Assembly (NCBI RefSeq): GCF_013001025.1
Contig: NZ_CP053021.1
Coordinates: 2,249,501-2,313,500 of the forward strand
Direction of reading: 5' to 3'
DNA: 64,000 nucleotides
Source of the DNA: Sphingobium yanoikuyae
GTDB taxonomy: Bacteria; Pseudomonadota; Alphaproteobacteria; Sphingomonadales; Sphingomonadaceae
Each line of letters starts with the position of its first letter. The stretch's first letter is position 1. Positions 27,675-35,125 of the stretch are shown piece after piece. The notes below the pieces were generated by a model. It had not been told where the DNA came from. It did not search any database and saw only the letters and a program-made list of their open reading frames with translations. The translations under genes were made by a program, and so were the position numbers.

Positions 27675-29129
27675 ATGTCAGCGAATATGACGGCAAGTGC
27701 AACGGGATTGAACAAGCAGGTGGTGACCCGTTTCGCCCCGTCGCCAACGGGCTTCCTGCATATTGGCGGCGCCCGCACCGCGCTGTTCAACTGGCTGTTC
27801 GCGCGCCATCATGGCGGCAAGTTCCTGCTCCGCATCGAGGATACGGATCGCGCCCGCTCCACCGAGGAAGCCGTGGCCGCTATCTTCGACGGCCTGGAAT
27901 GGCTGAACCTGGGCGGAGATGAGCCGGCCGTGTTCCAATTCGAGCGCACCCCGCGCCATGCCGAGGTCGCCAATCAGCTGCTCGCCAATGGCCATGCCTA
28001 TCGCTGCTATGCGACACAGGAAGAGCTGGCCGAACTGCGCGAACAGCAGCGCGCCGCCAAGCAGCCGATGCGCTATGACGGCCGCTGGCGCGACCGTTCG
28101 CCCGAGGAAGCGCCCGAAGGCGCCCCCTTCGTCATCCGTATCAAGGCCCCTCGGACCGGTGAAACGGTGATCGAGGATGCGGTGCAGGGCCGCGTCGTGG
28201 TGCAGAATGCCGAGCTGGACGACATGATCCTGCTGCGGTCGGACGGCACCCCCACTTATATGCTGGCCGTCGTGGTCGACGACCATGACATGGGCGTCAC
28301 CCATGTCATCCGTGGCGACGACCATCTCAACAACGCTTTCCGCCAACTCGCCATCATCAAGGCGATGGGCTGGGAGGAGCCAGTCTATGGCCATATCCCG
28401 CTGATCCACGGGTCGGACGGCGCCAAGCTGTCGAAGCGCCACGGTGCGCTCGGCGTCGACGCCTATCGTGACGAGATGGGGATGCTGCCCGAAGCGGTGC
28501 TGAACTATCTGCTGCGCCTGGGCTGGGGGCATGGCGACGAGGAGATCATCTCGATCGAGCGCGCCATCGAACTGTTCGATATCGACGGCGTCGGCCGTTC
28601 GCCCTCGCGCTTCGACATCAAGAAGCTGGAAAATCTGAACGGCCATTATCTGCGCGAGGCCGACGAGGCGCGCCTGGCCGCCCTGGTCGCCCCGCGCGTT
28701 GAGTCGCGTCTTGATACGCAACTGAATGACGCCCAGCGCGATATTTTGACCCAGGCGATGGTTTCGCTCAAGCCGCGGGCCAAGACACTTAACGAAATTG
28801 CAGAAGGCGCGGAGTTTCTGTTCAAATCTTGCCCGCTCGATTTTGACGAGAAGGCGTCTGCTCTGCTAGATGAACCCGCGCGTGAGCTGCTGAAAAAGAC
28901 AGCCGACGCTCTCCAGCCCGTCCAGTCCTGGACGGTTGAAGCGATCGATGAAGTGATACGCCGCGTGGCAGAGGATGCGGGGCTTGGCCTGGGCAAGGTG
29001 GCACAGCCGCTTCGTGCGGCGCTCACCGGGCGCACGGTCTCGCCGGGTATTTTTGATGTCCTCTTCCTTCTGGGGAAAGAGGAAAGCTTGAAGCGACTGA
29101 CCGCTGCGGGGCACGTGGTGGCCGGTTGA
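27675..29129 (+). CDS. gltX: glutamyl-tRNA synthetase
   Basis: A 484-residue class I synthetase charging tRNA-Glu. Motifs: [21 protein letters not shown] (HIGH-type), [20 protein letters not shown] and the KMSKS-type KLSKRHGA. The start is uncertain: ATG at 27675 is chosen, but 27657 (AGGGGG upstream at longer distance) and 27687 are also in frame. gltA begins 20 bases downstream, suggesting co-transcription. Alphaproteobacteria often carry two GltX proteins; which type this is cannot be settled here. Confidence 0.94.
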   Translation: MSANMTASATGLNKQVVTRFAPSPTGFLHIGGARTALFNWLFARHHGGKFLLRIEDTDRARSTEEAVAAIFDGLEWLNLGGDEPAVFQFERTPRHAEVANQLLANGHAYRCYATQEELAELREQQRAAKQPMRYDGRWRDRSPEEAPEGAPFVIRIKAPRTGETVIEDAVQGRVVVQNAELDDMILLRSDGTPTYMLAVVVDDHDMGVTHVIRGDDHLNNAFRQLAIIKAMGWEEPVYGHIPLIHGSDGAKLSKRHGALGVDAYRDEMGMLPEAVLNYLLRLGWGHGDEEIISIERAIELFDIDGVGRSPSRFDIKKLENLNGHYLREADEARLAALVAPRVESRLDTQLNDAQRDILTQAMVSLKPRAKTLNEIAEGAEFLFKSCPLDFDEKASALLDEPARELLKKTADALQPVQSWTVEAIDEVIRRVAEDAGLGLGKVAQPLRAALTGRTVSPGIFDVLFLLGKEESLKRLTAAGHVVAG

Positions 29130-29149
29130 CGGCAGTTAAGGAGAAAAAC

Positions 29150-30436
29150 ATGTCGGATAATAATGCCAGTTTGACCGTTGGCGGAGAGGCCAAGGACTAT
29201 GCCATCATGGATGGTAGCGTCGGTCCCCAGGTCATCGACGTTCGCAAGCTCTACGCCAACACCGGCATGTTCACCTACGATCCGGGCTTCACCTCGACCG
29301 CCAGCTGCGAGTCGGGCCTGACCTATATCGATGGCGACGCCGGCGTGCTGCTGCATCGTGGCTATCCGATCGGCCAGCTCGCCGAACAGTCCAGCTTCAT
29401 GGAAGTCTGCTACCTGCTGCTGAACGGCGAACTGCCGTCGGCCAAGGAACTGGCCGATTTCACCAACACCATCACGCGCCACACCATGGTGCATGAACAG
29501 CTGACCGCCTTCTTCCGCGGCTTCCGTCGTGACGCCCACCCGATGGCGATCATGGTCGGCGTCGTCGGCGCCCTGTCGGCCTTCTATCATGACTCGACCG
29601 ACATCAACGATCCGGAACAGCGCCGCATTGCGAGCCACCGCCTGATCGCCAAGATGCCGACGATCGCTGCGATGGCGTACAAATATTCGGTGGGCCAGCC
29701 CTTCGTCTATCCGCGCAACGACCTGAGCTACACCGCCAACTTCCTGAACATGACCTTCTCGGTCCCGGCGGAAGAGTATAAGATCGATCCGATCGTCGTC
29801 GACGCGATGGACAAGATCTTCACCCTGCATGCCGACCATGAGCAGAACGCGTCGACCTCGACCGTGCGTCTCGCCGGTTCGTCGGGCGCCAATCCCTTCG
29901 CCTGCATCGCGGCCGGCATCGCCTGCCTCTGGGGCCCGGCGCATGGCGGCGCCAACGAAGCCGCGCTCAACATGCTGCGCGAAATCGGCACCGTCGATCG
30001 CATCCCGGAATATATCGCCCGCGCCAAGAACAAGGACGATCCGTTCCGCCTGATGGGCTTTGGCCATCGCGTCTACAAGAATTACGATCCGCGCGCGACC
30101 GTGATGCAGAAGACCGCGAAGGACGTGCTGGAAAAGCTCGGCGTCAACGACCCGATCTTCGACGTCGCCAAGGAACTGGAGCAGATCGCCCTCAACGATC
30201 CCTACTTCATCGAGAAGAAGCTCTACCCGAATGTCGACTTCTATTCGGGCGTGATCCTGTCGGCGATCGGCTTCCCGACCGAAATGTTCACCGTGCTCTT
30301 CGCCCTCGCCCGCACCGTCGGCTGGGTCGCACAGTGGAACGAAATGATTTCGGACCCAGCGCAGAAGATCGGCCGTCCGCGTCAGCTCTACACCGGCCCG
30401 ACGCAGCGCGACTATGTCGCCGTCGACAAGCGCTAA
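29150..30436 (+). CDS. gltA: citrate synthase
   Basis: A 428-residue type II citrate synthase condensing acetyl-CoA and oxaloacetate at the TCA entry. The ATG at 29150 follows TAAGGAGAAAAAC. Catalytic residues lie in [42 protein letters not shown] and the Asp-containing [13 protein letters not shown]. The C-terminus is the usual [15 protein letters not shown]. It follows gltX closely and ends at its own terminator. Confidence 0.97.
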   Translation: MSDNNASLTVGGEAKDYAIMDGSVGPQVIDVRKLYANTGMFTYDPGFTSTASCESGLTYIDGDAGVLLHRGYPIGQLAEQSSFMEVCYLLLNGELPSAKELADFTNTITRHTMVHEQLTAFFRGFRRDAHPMAIMVGVVGALSAFYHDSTDINDPEQRRIASHRLIAKMPTIAAMAYKYSVGQPFVYPRNDLSYTANFLNMTFSVPAEEYKIDPIVVDAMDKIFTLHADHEQNASTSTVRLAGSSGANPFACIAAGIACLWGPAHGGANEAALNMLREIGTVDRIPEYIARAKNKDDPFRLMGFGHRVYKNYDPRATVMQKTAKDVLEKLGVNDPIFDVAKELEQIALNDPYFIEKKLYPNVDFYSGVILSAIGFPTEMFTVLFALARTVGWVAQWNEMISDPAQKIGRPRQLYTGPTQRDYVAVDKR

Positions 30437-30460
30437 GACGCGGTCACAAGAGACAAGAGG

Positions 30461-30486
30461 AACGGCGCCCCATCGGGCGCCGTTTT
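30461..30486 (+). terminator. Rho-independent terminator of gltA
   Basis: A 10-bp perfect stem AACGGCGCCC / GGGCGCCGTT with CATC loop and a run of five T, 24 bases after the gltA stop. Confidence 0.9.
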
Positions 30487-30496
30487 TCGTTGGGGT

Positions 30497-30838
30497 TCAG
30501 CCGCCTACCCCTGCATAGACATAGATCCAGGCCGGCACGCGCCCCTGATCGGTAACGACATCGATCGCGACACGGCGATAGTCCGCCCCCTCGAACGCAT
30601 CGAGCCGCGCCCAGTGCGCCGGCAGGTCGGGCGAGCGGAACAGCTGGACCGGCATCGCCGCGCCGCCCTCGTCGGGAATGAAGGCGGGAAAGCCCATCAA
30701 CGCGGCCCAGCCATGCGCGACCAGATAGCCGGTCACATGCCCCGCCTGCCAAATGCCCTGCAGTTCCGCCAGTTGATGATGATTGGCCCGTCCGGGCGCC
30801 AGCGTGCCATAGGTGGCCAGGCAATGCGATCTGTCCAT
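30497..30838 (-). CDS. gamma-glutamylcyclotransferase-like (AIG2-type) protein
   Basis: A 113-residue AIG2/GGCT-fold protein, the second in this window (other at 11184). The N-terminal loop is ATYGTLAPGRANHHQL; near residue 78 LDAFEGADYRRV carries the Glu expected as catalytic acid. The product ends in a short Gly-rich tail. Apart from fold and loop the two copies differ in sequence. It stands alone, convergent with gltA. The physiological substrate is unknown. Confidence 0.75.
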   Translation of the reverse strand: MDRSHCLATYGTLAPGRANHHQLAELQGIWQAGHVTGYLVAHGWAALMGFPAFIPDEGGAAMPVQLFRSPDLPAHWARLDAFEGADYRRVAIDVVTDQGRVPAWIYVYAGVGG

Positions 30839-30914
30839 GCCGCCACCCTATCGGGGCAGCATCGGCCGGACAAACAAGCGCTCTTTATCTCATATAAGCG
30901 CGATCGCGCGCCCG

Positions 30915-32306
30915 TCAGTCGAGCACCGGCAGCGTCAGGATGAAGCGCGCACCCTCGCCCGGCGTGCCGCCAACGCTGATGTCGCCGCCCATCGCCCGCG
31001 CCAGCTTGCGCGAGATATAGAGGCCAAGCCCGCTGCCGCCGGGGTCATCGCGTCCCAGTCGCTCGAACTTGTCGAAAATCTTCTCGCGATCCTCCAGCGC
31101 CACGCCCGCACCCTGGTCGATCACCAGCACCCGTGCCTGCCGGTGCTCGCGCTCTACCACGATGCGCACTTGCGATCCCTCAGGCGAATAGCGCACCGCA
31201 TTGCCGACCAGATTGACCAGTATCTGCAGCACGCGGCGGAACTCGCCCCTCGCCATCAGCATCTGGTCGACGTCCGGGCAATGGATCTTGATGTGCCGAT
31301 CCAGCGCCTTGACCGTCAGCAGGCCGCCGGCCCGCCGGCCCAGGTCGGCCAAGTCGACATCCTCGATGATCACGCCGAAATCGGGCCGGTCGATCGCCTG
31401 CAGATCGGCCAGATCGTCGACCAGCGCCATCAGGTGACGGCCGGCAGTCGCAATGTCATTGGCATAATCGGCATAATCGGGCCGCAGCGGCCCTTCCAGT
31501 TGCGCGCCGATCGTGTCCGCATTGGCGATGATCCGCCCCAGCGGCTGGCGCAGCGACCGATCAAGCCGCTTGCCGAACTCACCGGGATAGAGCGACAATT
31601 GCGTCGTATCCGCCCGCGCCAGCGCCGGTGGTCGCTCGATCGGGCAGGCCTTGCCGCGATAGCCGACCAGATGGCCGGCCAGATCGAACAGCGGGAAGCC
31701 CGCCAGCCGCACATGCTGTTCGGGATCATGCACCAATGTCGCGACCTGATCACGGAAGGCGCGGCGCTGGGTGAAGCCACGCAGGATCGCCATGTCGCCC
31801 TCGCCATCGCTCTGCAGCTCGAAATAGCTGGAGAAACGGCTACCCGGCAGGGGCGGCTGCGTCGGCAACGCGCCCTGCCGGTCGGTCCCGGCAATTGCCA
31901 TCTGGAACTGCAACTGGGTGTCGATCTGCCAGGTCCAGCCATCGGCCAGCGCCGCCAGATCGGCCTCGCGCCGGCTATGGTCGCCGGCATTGGCGAGCGG
32001 CGGCCGCTCGCTCCAGTCGACCACCGCCAGCGACACGATGCGCCCGTCCGGCCCTTCGTCGCTGCGCGCCCGCACCCACATGTCGATGTCGCCCCGCTCG
32101 GCGGCCGCGACCACCGGCCGCGACACCGTGACGCCCAGCCGCGCCGCCAGTCGCACCACTGCGGCCAGTTGCGGAATGGCGAGCGGCCCCAGCAGATCGC
32201 TCCCCGCCTCCCGCTGCAAGGCGAGCAGCGGCGCATCAGCACTCAATAGCGTGCCGTCCGCCGATGCCGTTGCCCGGACGATGGAGGGGTGGAGCGTCAT
32301 GTTCAT
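30915..32306 (-). CDS. histidine-kinase-like protein lacking the phospho-acceptor His
   Basis: A 463-residue cytoplasmic protein. It starts with ATG at 32306, overlapping the previous stop (ATGA). Residues about 120-225 form a PAS-like sensor domain. Residues about 240-305 match a HisKA dimerisation domain, but where the consensus is SHELRTPL the sequence is DRSLRQPL: the phospho-acceptor His is Arg250. The ATPase domain looks intact: N box NLVGNA (365-370), G1 DQGAG (397-401), F box FDKFERL, and G2 GGSGLGLYI (423-431). It may bind ATP and act allosterically or as a phosphatase, as His-less kinases such as DivL (Tyr) do. Last gene of the minus-strand set starting with the Hpt-like gene. Confidence 0.8.
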   Translation of the reverse strand: MNMTLHPSIVRATASADGTLLSADAPLLALQREAGSDLLGPLAIPQLAAVVRLAARLGVTVSRPVVAAAERGDIDMWVRARSDEGPDGRIVSLAVVDWSERPPLANAGDHSRREADLAALADGWTWQIDTQLQFQMAIAGTDRQGALPTQPPLPGSRFSSYFELQSDGEGDMAILRGFTQRRAFRDQVATLVHDPEQHVRLAGFPLFDLAGHLVGYRGKACPIERPPALARADTTQLSLYPGEFGKRLDRSLRQPLGRIIANADTIGAQLEGPLRPDYADYANDIATAGRHLMALVDDLADLQAIDRPDFGVIIEDVDLADLGRRAGGLLTVKALDRHIKIHCPDVDQMLMARGEFRRVLQILVNLVGNAVRYSPEGSQVRIVVEREHRQARVLVIDQGAGVALEDREKIFDKFERLGRDDPGGSGLGLYISRKLARAMGGDISVGGTPGEGARFILTLPVLD

Positions 32307-33388
32307 CCCGTGACGCGCCGCAAATGATCGAGCTTCGCGCGGAAGGCGGCCGGCGCGCGCAGGGCGCCCACCACGGCTTCCGCCTTCACGTCGCTTAGCA
32401 ATTGATATTGGTCGGCCTCGGCCACGATCACCGCGTCGGACAGGCCAGGCCGCACCGGCCGCAGCGCCAGCAGCAGATGGCGATAATCCGCCCCGGTTCC
32501 GCCCAGCGCCCGGCACAGGGTCGCCACCTGCATCACCGGTCCCATGATCAATATGTCGGTCACCTGCGCGGTGCCAAGGCGCAGCCGTCGCCCGGCCAGC
32601 GCCGCAAACAGCAGAAACCGCCGCTGCCCGAGCGCCGCGCCCAGCAGGTCGGGCGCATCGGCCTGCGGCCCCAGCCGGCGCACCAGCTGGTCGGCCGCCG
32701 CGATCGGGCCGTTGCTTTCGTCATGGCTGGCGAGGAGCGCCCAGCCCGCCCGCTCGAACGCGCCGAGCAATTGATTGTCCGGCTCCAGCGCGGTGCGCTG
32801 CACCACGGCCGCCAGACAGGCAGCCGCCGTCCACACCAGTTCAGCAAAATGTTCGGCCGGCAGATCGGGCCGCATCGGCTGATCCTCGCCGCCCATCGCC
32901 TGCCACTGCCCCTCGGCCAGTGCCAGCGCGACGATCGCATCGCCAATTTCGGGATCGTCCGACGACAGGATCGATTCGGCCTCGGGCTGTTCCGGCGGCT
33001 CGCCATCGGGGCGCCCGATCTGCCGCAGCAACAGGCTCACCCCCGCACGCATCTGCATATGGGCCAGCAAGGCCGGCCCCAGCAGTGTCGGCTGCGCACA
33101 GATGGTCGGCCAGCACAGCCCATCGGGCCAACGCCCCAGCGCCGCGGCAATGGCAGGATCACCCGCCAGGCTCAGCCGCAGCGCAGTCTCGATCGCGGTC
33201 AGGCATCCGCCCAGATGACGGCGCGTCTCCGCGATCAGCGCATCATGGCGCGCGCGGTCCTCGACCGGAAAGAAAAAGGCGAGATCAATCGCATGGCCGA
33301 CGGGCACGGCAGACATGCCGGCCATGACATGTGCCATGGGCCAGCTGTCCGCCATGATGGATCCGGCAAGGGACGTGTGGGCGCTCAT
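32303..33388 (-). CDS. helical protein of unknown function (possibly DUF2336-like)
   Basis: A 361-residue protein rich in Ala and Leu, probably a helical-repeat bundle; I see no membrane segment or signal peptide. The start is uncertain (ATG 33388, 33355 or 33400). The C-terminal half (QRRFLLFAALAGRRLRLGTAQVTDILI) resembles alphaproteobacterial DUF2336 proteins, but only by impression. Its stop overlaps the start of the histidine-kinase-like gene, so both proteins are probably made together and may interact. Confidence 0.5.
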   Translation of the reverse strand: MSAHTSLAGSIMADSWPMAHVMAGMSAVPVGHAIDLAFFFPVEDRARHDALIAETRRHLGGCLTAIETALRLSLAGDPAIAAALGRWPDGLCWPTICAQPTLLGPALLAHMQMRAGVSLLLRQIGRPDGEPPEQPEAESILSSDDPEIGDAIVALALAEGQWQAMGGEDQPMRPDLPAEHFAELVWTAAACLAAVVQRTALEPDNQLLGAFERAGWALLASHDESNGPIAAADQLVRRLGPQADAPDLLGAALGQRRFLLFAALAGRRLRLGTAQVTDILIMGPVMQVATLCRALGGTGADYRHLLLALRPVRPGLSDAVIVAEADQYQLLSDVKAEAVVGALRAPAAFRAKLDHLRRVTG

Positions 33389-33465
33389 GCAAGGCAGCAT
33401 AACCCCACGTCGTTAAAATGCACTAAACCCTGACAGCAAAATCAACGCTCTCGATGCGACAAAAA

Positions 33466-34638
33466 TCATCCGCCCCGACGCGACAGGATGATCGCCCCGA
33501 TCGATCCGATCGCCGCCAGCATGGCGACGTCGAAACCAAGTGCCTCCGCCCCCGTCAGCAAAGCCGCGAGCAGCACCAGCAACGCGGTGCCCGGCGTGAA
33601 GATCATCCAGGGGCGCGCCGCCCCGGTCCGGCGCCAGCGATCGGCAAGCGTGATGATGCCCAGCAACAACGCCAGATAGTTGGGCACCATCCCGCTACCC
33701 GACAGCATTACCCCGATCAGTGCCAGTCCGGGCGCCAGAAAGGCGATCCAGCCGCTCGGCGGCCGGCGCAGCGCCATTTCATCGAGCCGATCGGCCAGTT
33801 CCGCCAGCAGCAGCGCCAGCAGCAACAGGCTGAGCCCGGTGCCCGGCCAGCCCAGTTCCAGCGGCATCAGCGCAATGCCGGCCAGCGCGATCGAACCGAT
33901 CCGCACCTGCATCGCCGGCACCTGGCTGCGCATCAGTGCAGGGCCGAGCAGCCGGGCGAGTGGCCCGAACAGATAATGTTCGATCCCGCCGCGGCTGGAC
34001 GATCCCGACCGCGTGCCGGTCGACATCACCGCCTGCGCGGCGAGGTCCGCCTGTTCCTGCCCGTCGACCAGCGCGACTCGGCCTTCCAGCAGATCATCCT
34101 GCGGCACGGTGATTCGCACCGCACCGCCCTGCACCGCCGATCGCACCAGCGTCAGCGCCAGATCCCAGTCGCCGATCATGTCCAGCGTGCCGAACAGCAG
34201 CGCAGGATTGATCCGCGCCAGCCCGGCCCAGCGCTGGCCCGCATCGATCCGCTCGAACGGCGCACTGGCGCGGCTGTCGTCGGTGACCAGCAAAGCATTG
34301 CCCGCCTGCCCCGCCAGCGCGTCATAATGGCCCTGCGCCACCACCGCGCCATCGGCCACCAGCAGCACATCGGCGTCACGCGGCGCATCGCGCACCATCG
34401 ACACCATGTCGCGGATCAGGGCGACGGCAATGCCGTCCGCGCTCAGCCGGTCGACCGCCTGCGAAATGGCCGGCGTGATGACGCTGACCAGGATCATGAT
34501 CCGGTCCGCACCGGCCCGGACCGCCTGTCGCGCCTGATATTCGACCAGCGTCTGACCGGCGAAATGCAGGGTGGCGCGAAGCGCTGCAGGCGAATCACTT
34601 GAAGCCCGGCTGGCACTGAGAATGGCCGCGAATGTCAT
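33466..34638 (-). CDS. nucleotidyltransferase-like membrane protein
   Basis: A 390-residue protein. The N-terminal 200 residues resemble a sugar-nucleotidyltransferase (MobA-like) fold: ILSASRASS, then FAGQTLVEYQARQAVRAGADRIMIL and DADVLLVADGAVVAQG. However, the usual GxGxRxG substrate loop is not evident. The C-terminal half has five to six hydrophobic segments. The layout resembles bifunctional nucleotidyltransferase/CDP-alcohol phosphatidyltransferases, but the DGxxAR...GxxxDxxxD motif of those enzymes is absent. Activity is therefore doubtful. Same strand and neighbourhood as the signalling genes on both sides; function unknown. Confidence 0.55.
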   Translation of the reverse strand: MTFAAILSASRASSDSPAALRATLHFAGQTLVEYQARQAVRAGADRIMILVSVITPAISQAVDRLSADGIAVALIRDMVSMVRDAPRDADVLLVADGAVVAQGHYDALAGQAGNALLVTDDSRASAPFERIDAGQRWAGLARINPALLFGTLDMIGDWDLALTLVRSAVQGGAVRITVPQDDLLEGRVALVDGQEQADLAAQAVMSTGTRSGSSSRGGIEHYLFGPLARLLGPALMRSQVPAMQVRIGSIALAGIALMPLELGWPGTGLSLLLLALLLAELADRLDEMALRRPPSGWIAFLAPGLALIGVMLSGSGMVPNYLALLLGIITLADRWRRTGAARPWMIFTPGTALLVLLAALLTGAEALGFDVAMLAAIGSIGAIILSRRGG

Positions 34639-34741
34639 ATTGTCTGGAAACCGACCCGTTTTGATTGCAACGATCTTCTTGCAAGCCGAACGACGCAGCG
34701 CAAGCAGCCGCTTTCAAATCACCGCTTTCAAATCGCCGGTT

Positions 34742-35044
34742 TCAGCCCTGCTGAAGCAGCGCGATCGTGCTGCGCAGGCGCTGCAAGGCGCGCGGATCGC
34801 CCGGCGCGGCCTCGACCGCCTCGTCCGCCAGCGCCATCAGGCTGGTCAGGCCGAAACTCGCCGCCAGGCCTTTCAAACGCCAGGCCGCCAATTCCCAATT
34901 GGCGTCGCAGCGCGCCCGGCTCATCAGGTCGAGATGGCGCTCCGCGCTTTCAAGGAAAGCCACGCGCAGATCGGCAATCAGCACCGCGTCTTCGCCGACG
35001 GCGGCGGCCAATGCCGCATTAAGAGCGCCAGGATCATAGGACAT
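34742..35044 (-). CDS. Hpt-like domain protein lacking the phospho-His
   Basis: A 100-residue all-helical protein that aligns with histidine phosphotransfer (Hpt) domains. The conserved AHxLKGxA motif reads AWRLKGLAASFG here: the His is Trp55, while Lys58-Gly59 and the following FGLTSLMALADE helix are kept. It therefore cannot take up phosphate at the usual site and may act as an adaptor. The ATG at 35044 is chosen; an upstream in-frame ATG at 35086 is possible. First gene of the minus-strand set, divergent from the TipN-like gene 81 bases away. Confidence 0.65.
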   Translation of the reverse strand: MSYDPGALNAALAAAVGEDAVLIADLRVAFLESAERHLDLMSRARCDANWELAAWRLKGLAASFGLTSLMALADEAVEAAPGDPRALQRLRSTIALLQQG

Positions 35045-35125
35045 GGGGACGGAAGCTATCGAAATTGCGTTAAGTTTTGGTAACAAGGCATTTGCGCAGA
35101 CGGAAAAGATGATAGGATCACACCC

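Noticed and set aside
32307..32516. Upstream extension of the histidine-kinase-like gene to a GTG/ATG at 32516
   Set aside because: It overlaps the real upstream gene in another frame and encodes low-complexity sequence; ATG 32306 gives the standard ATGA coupling.
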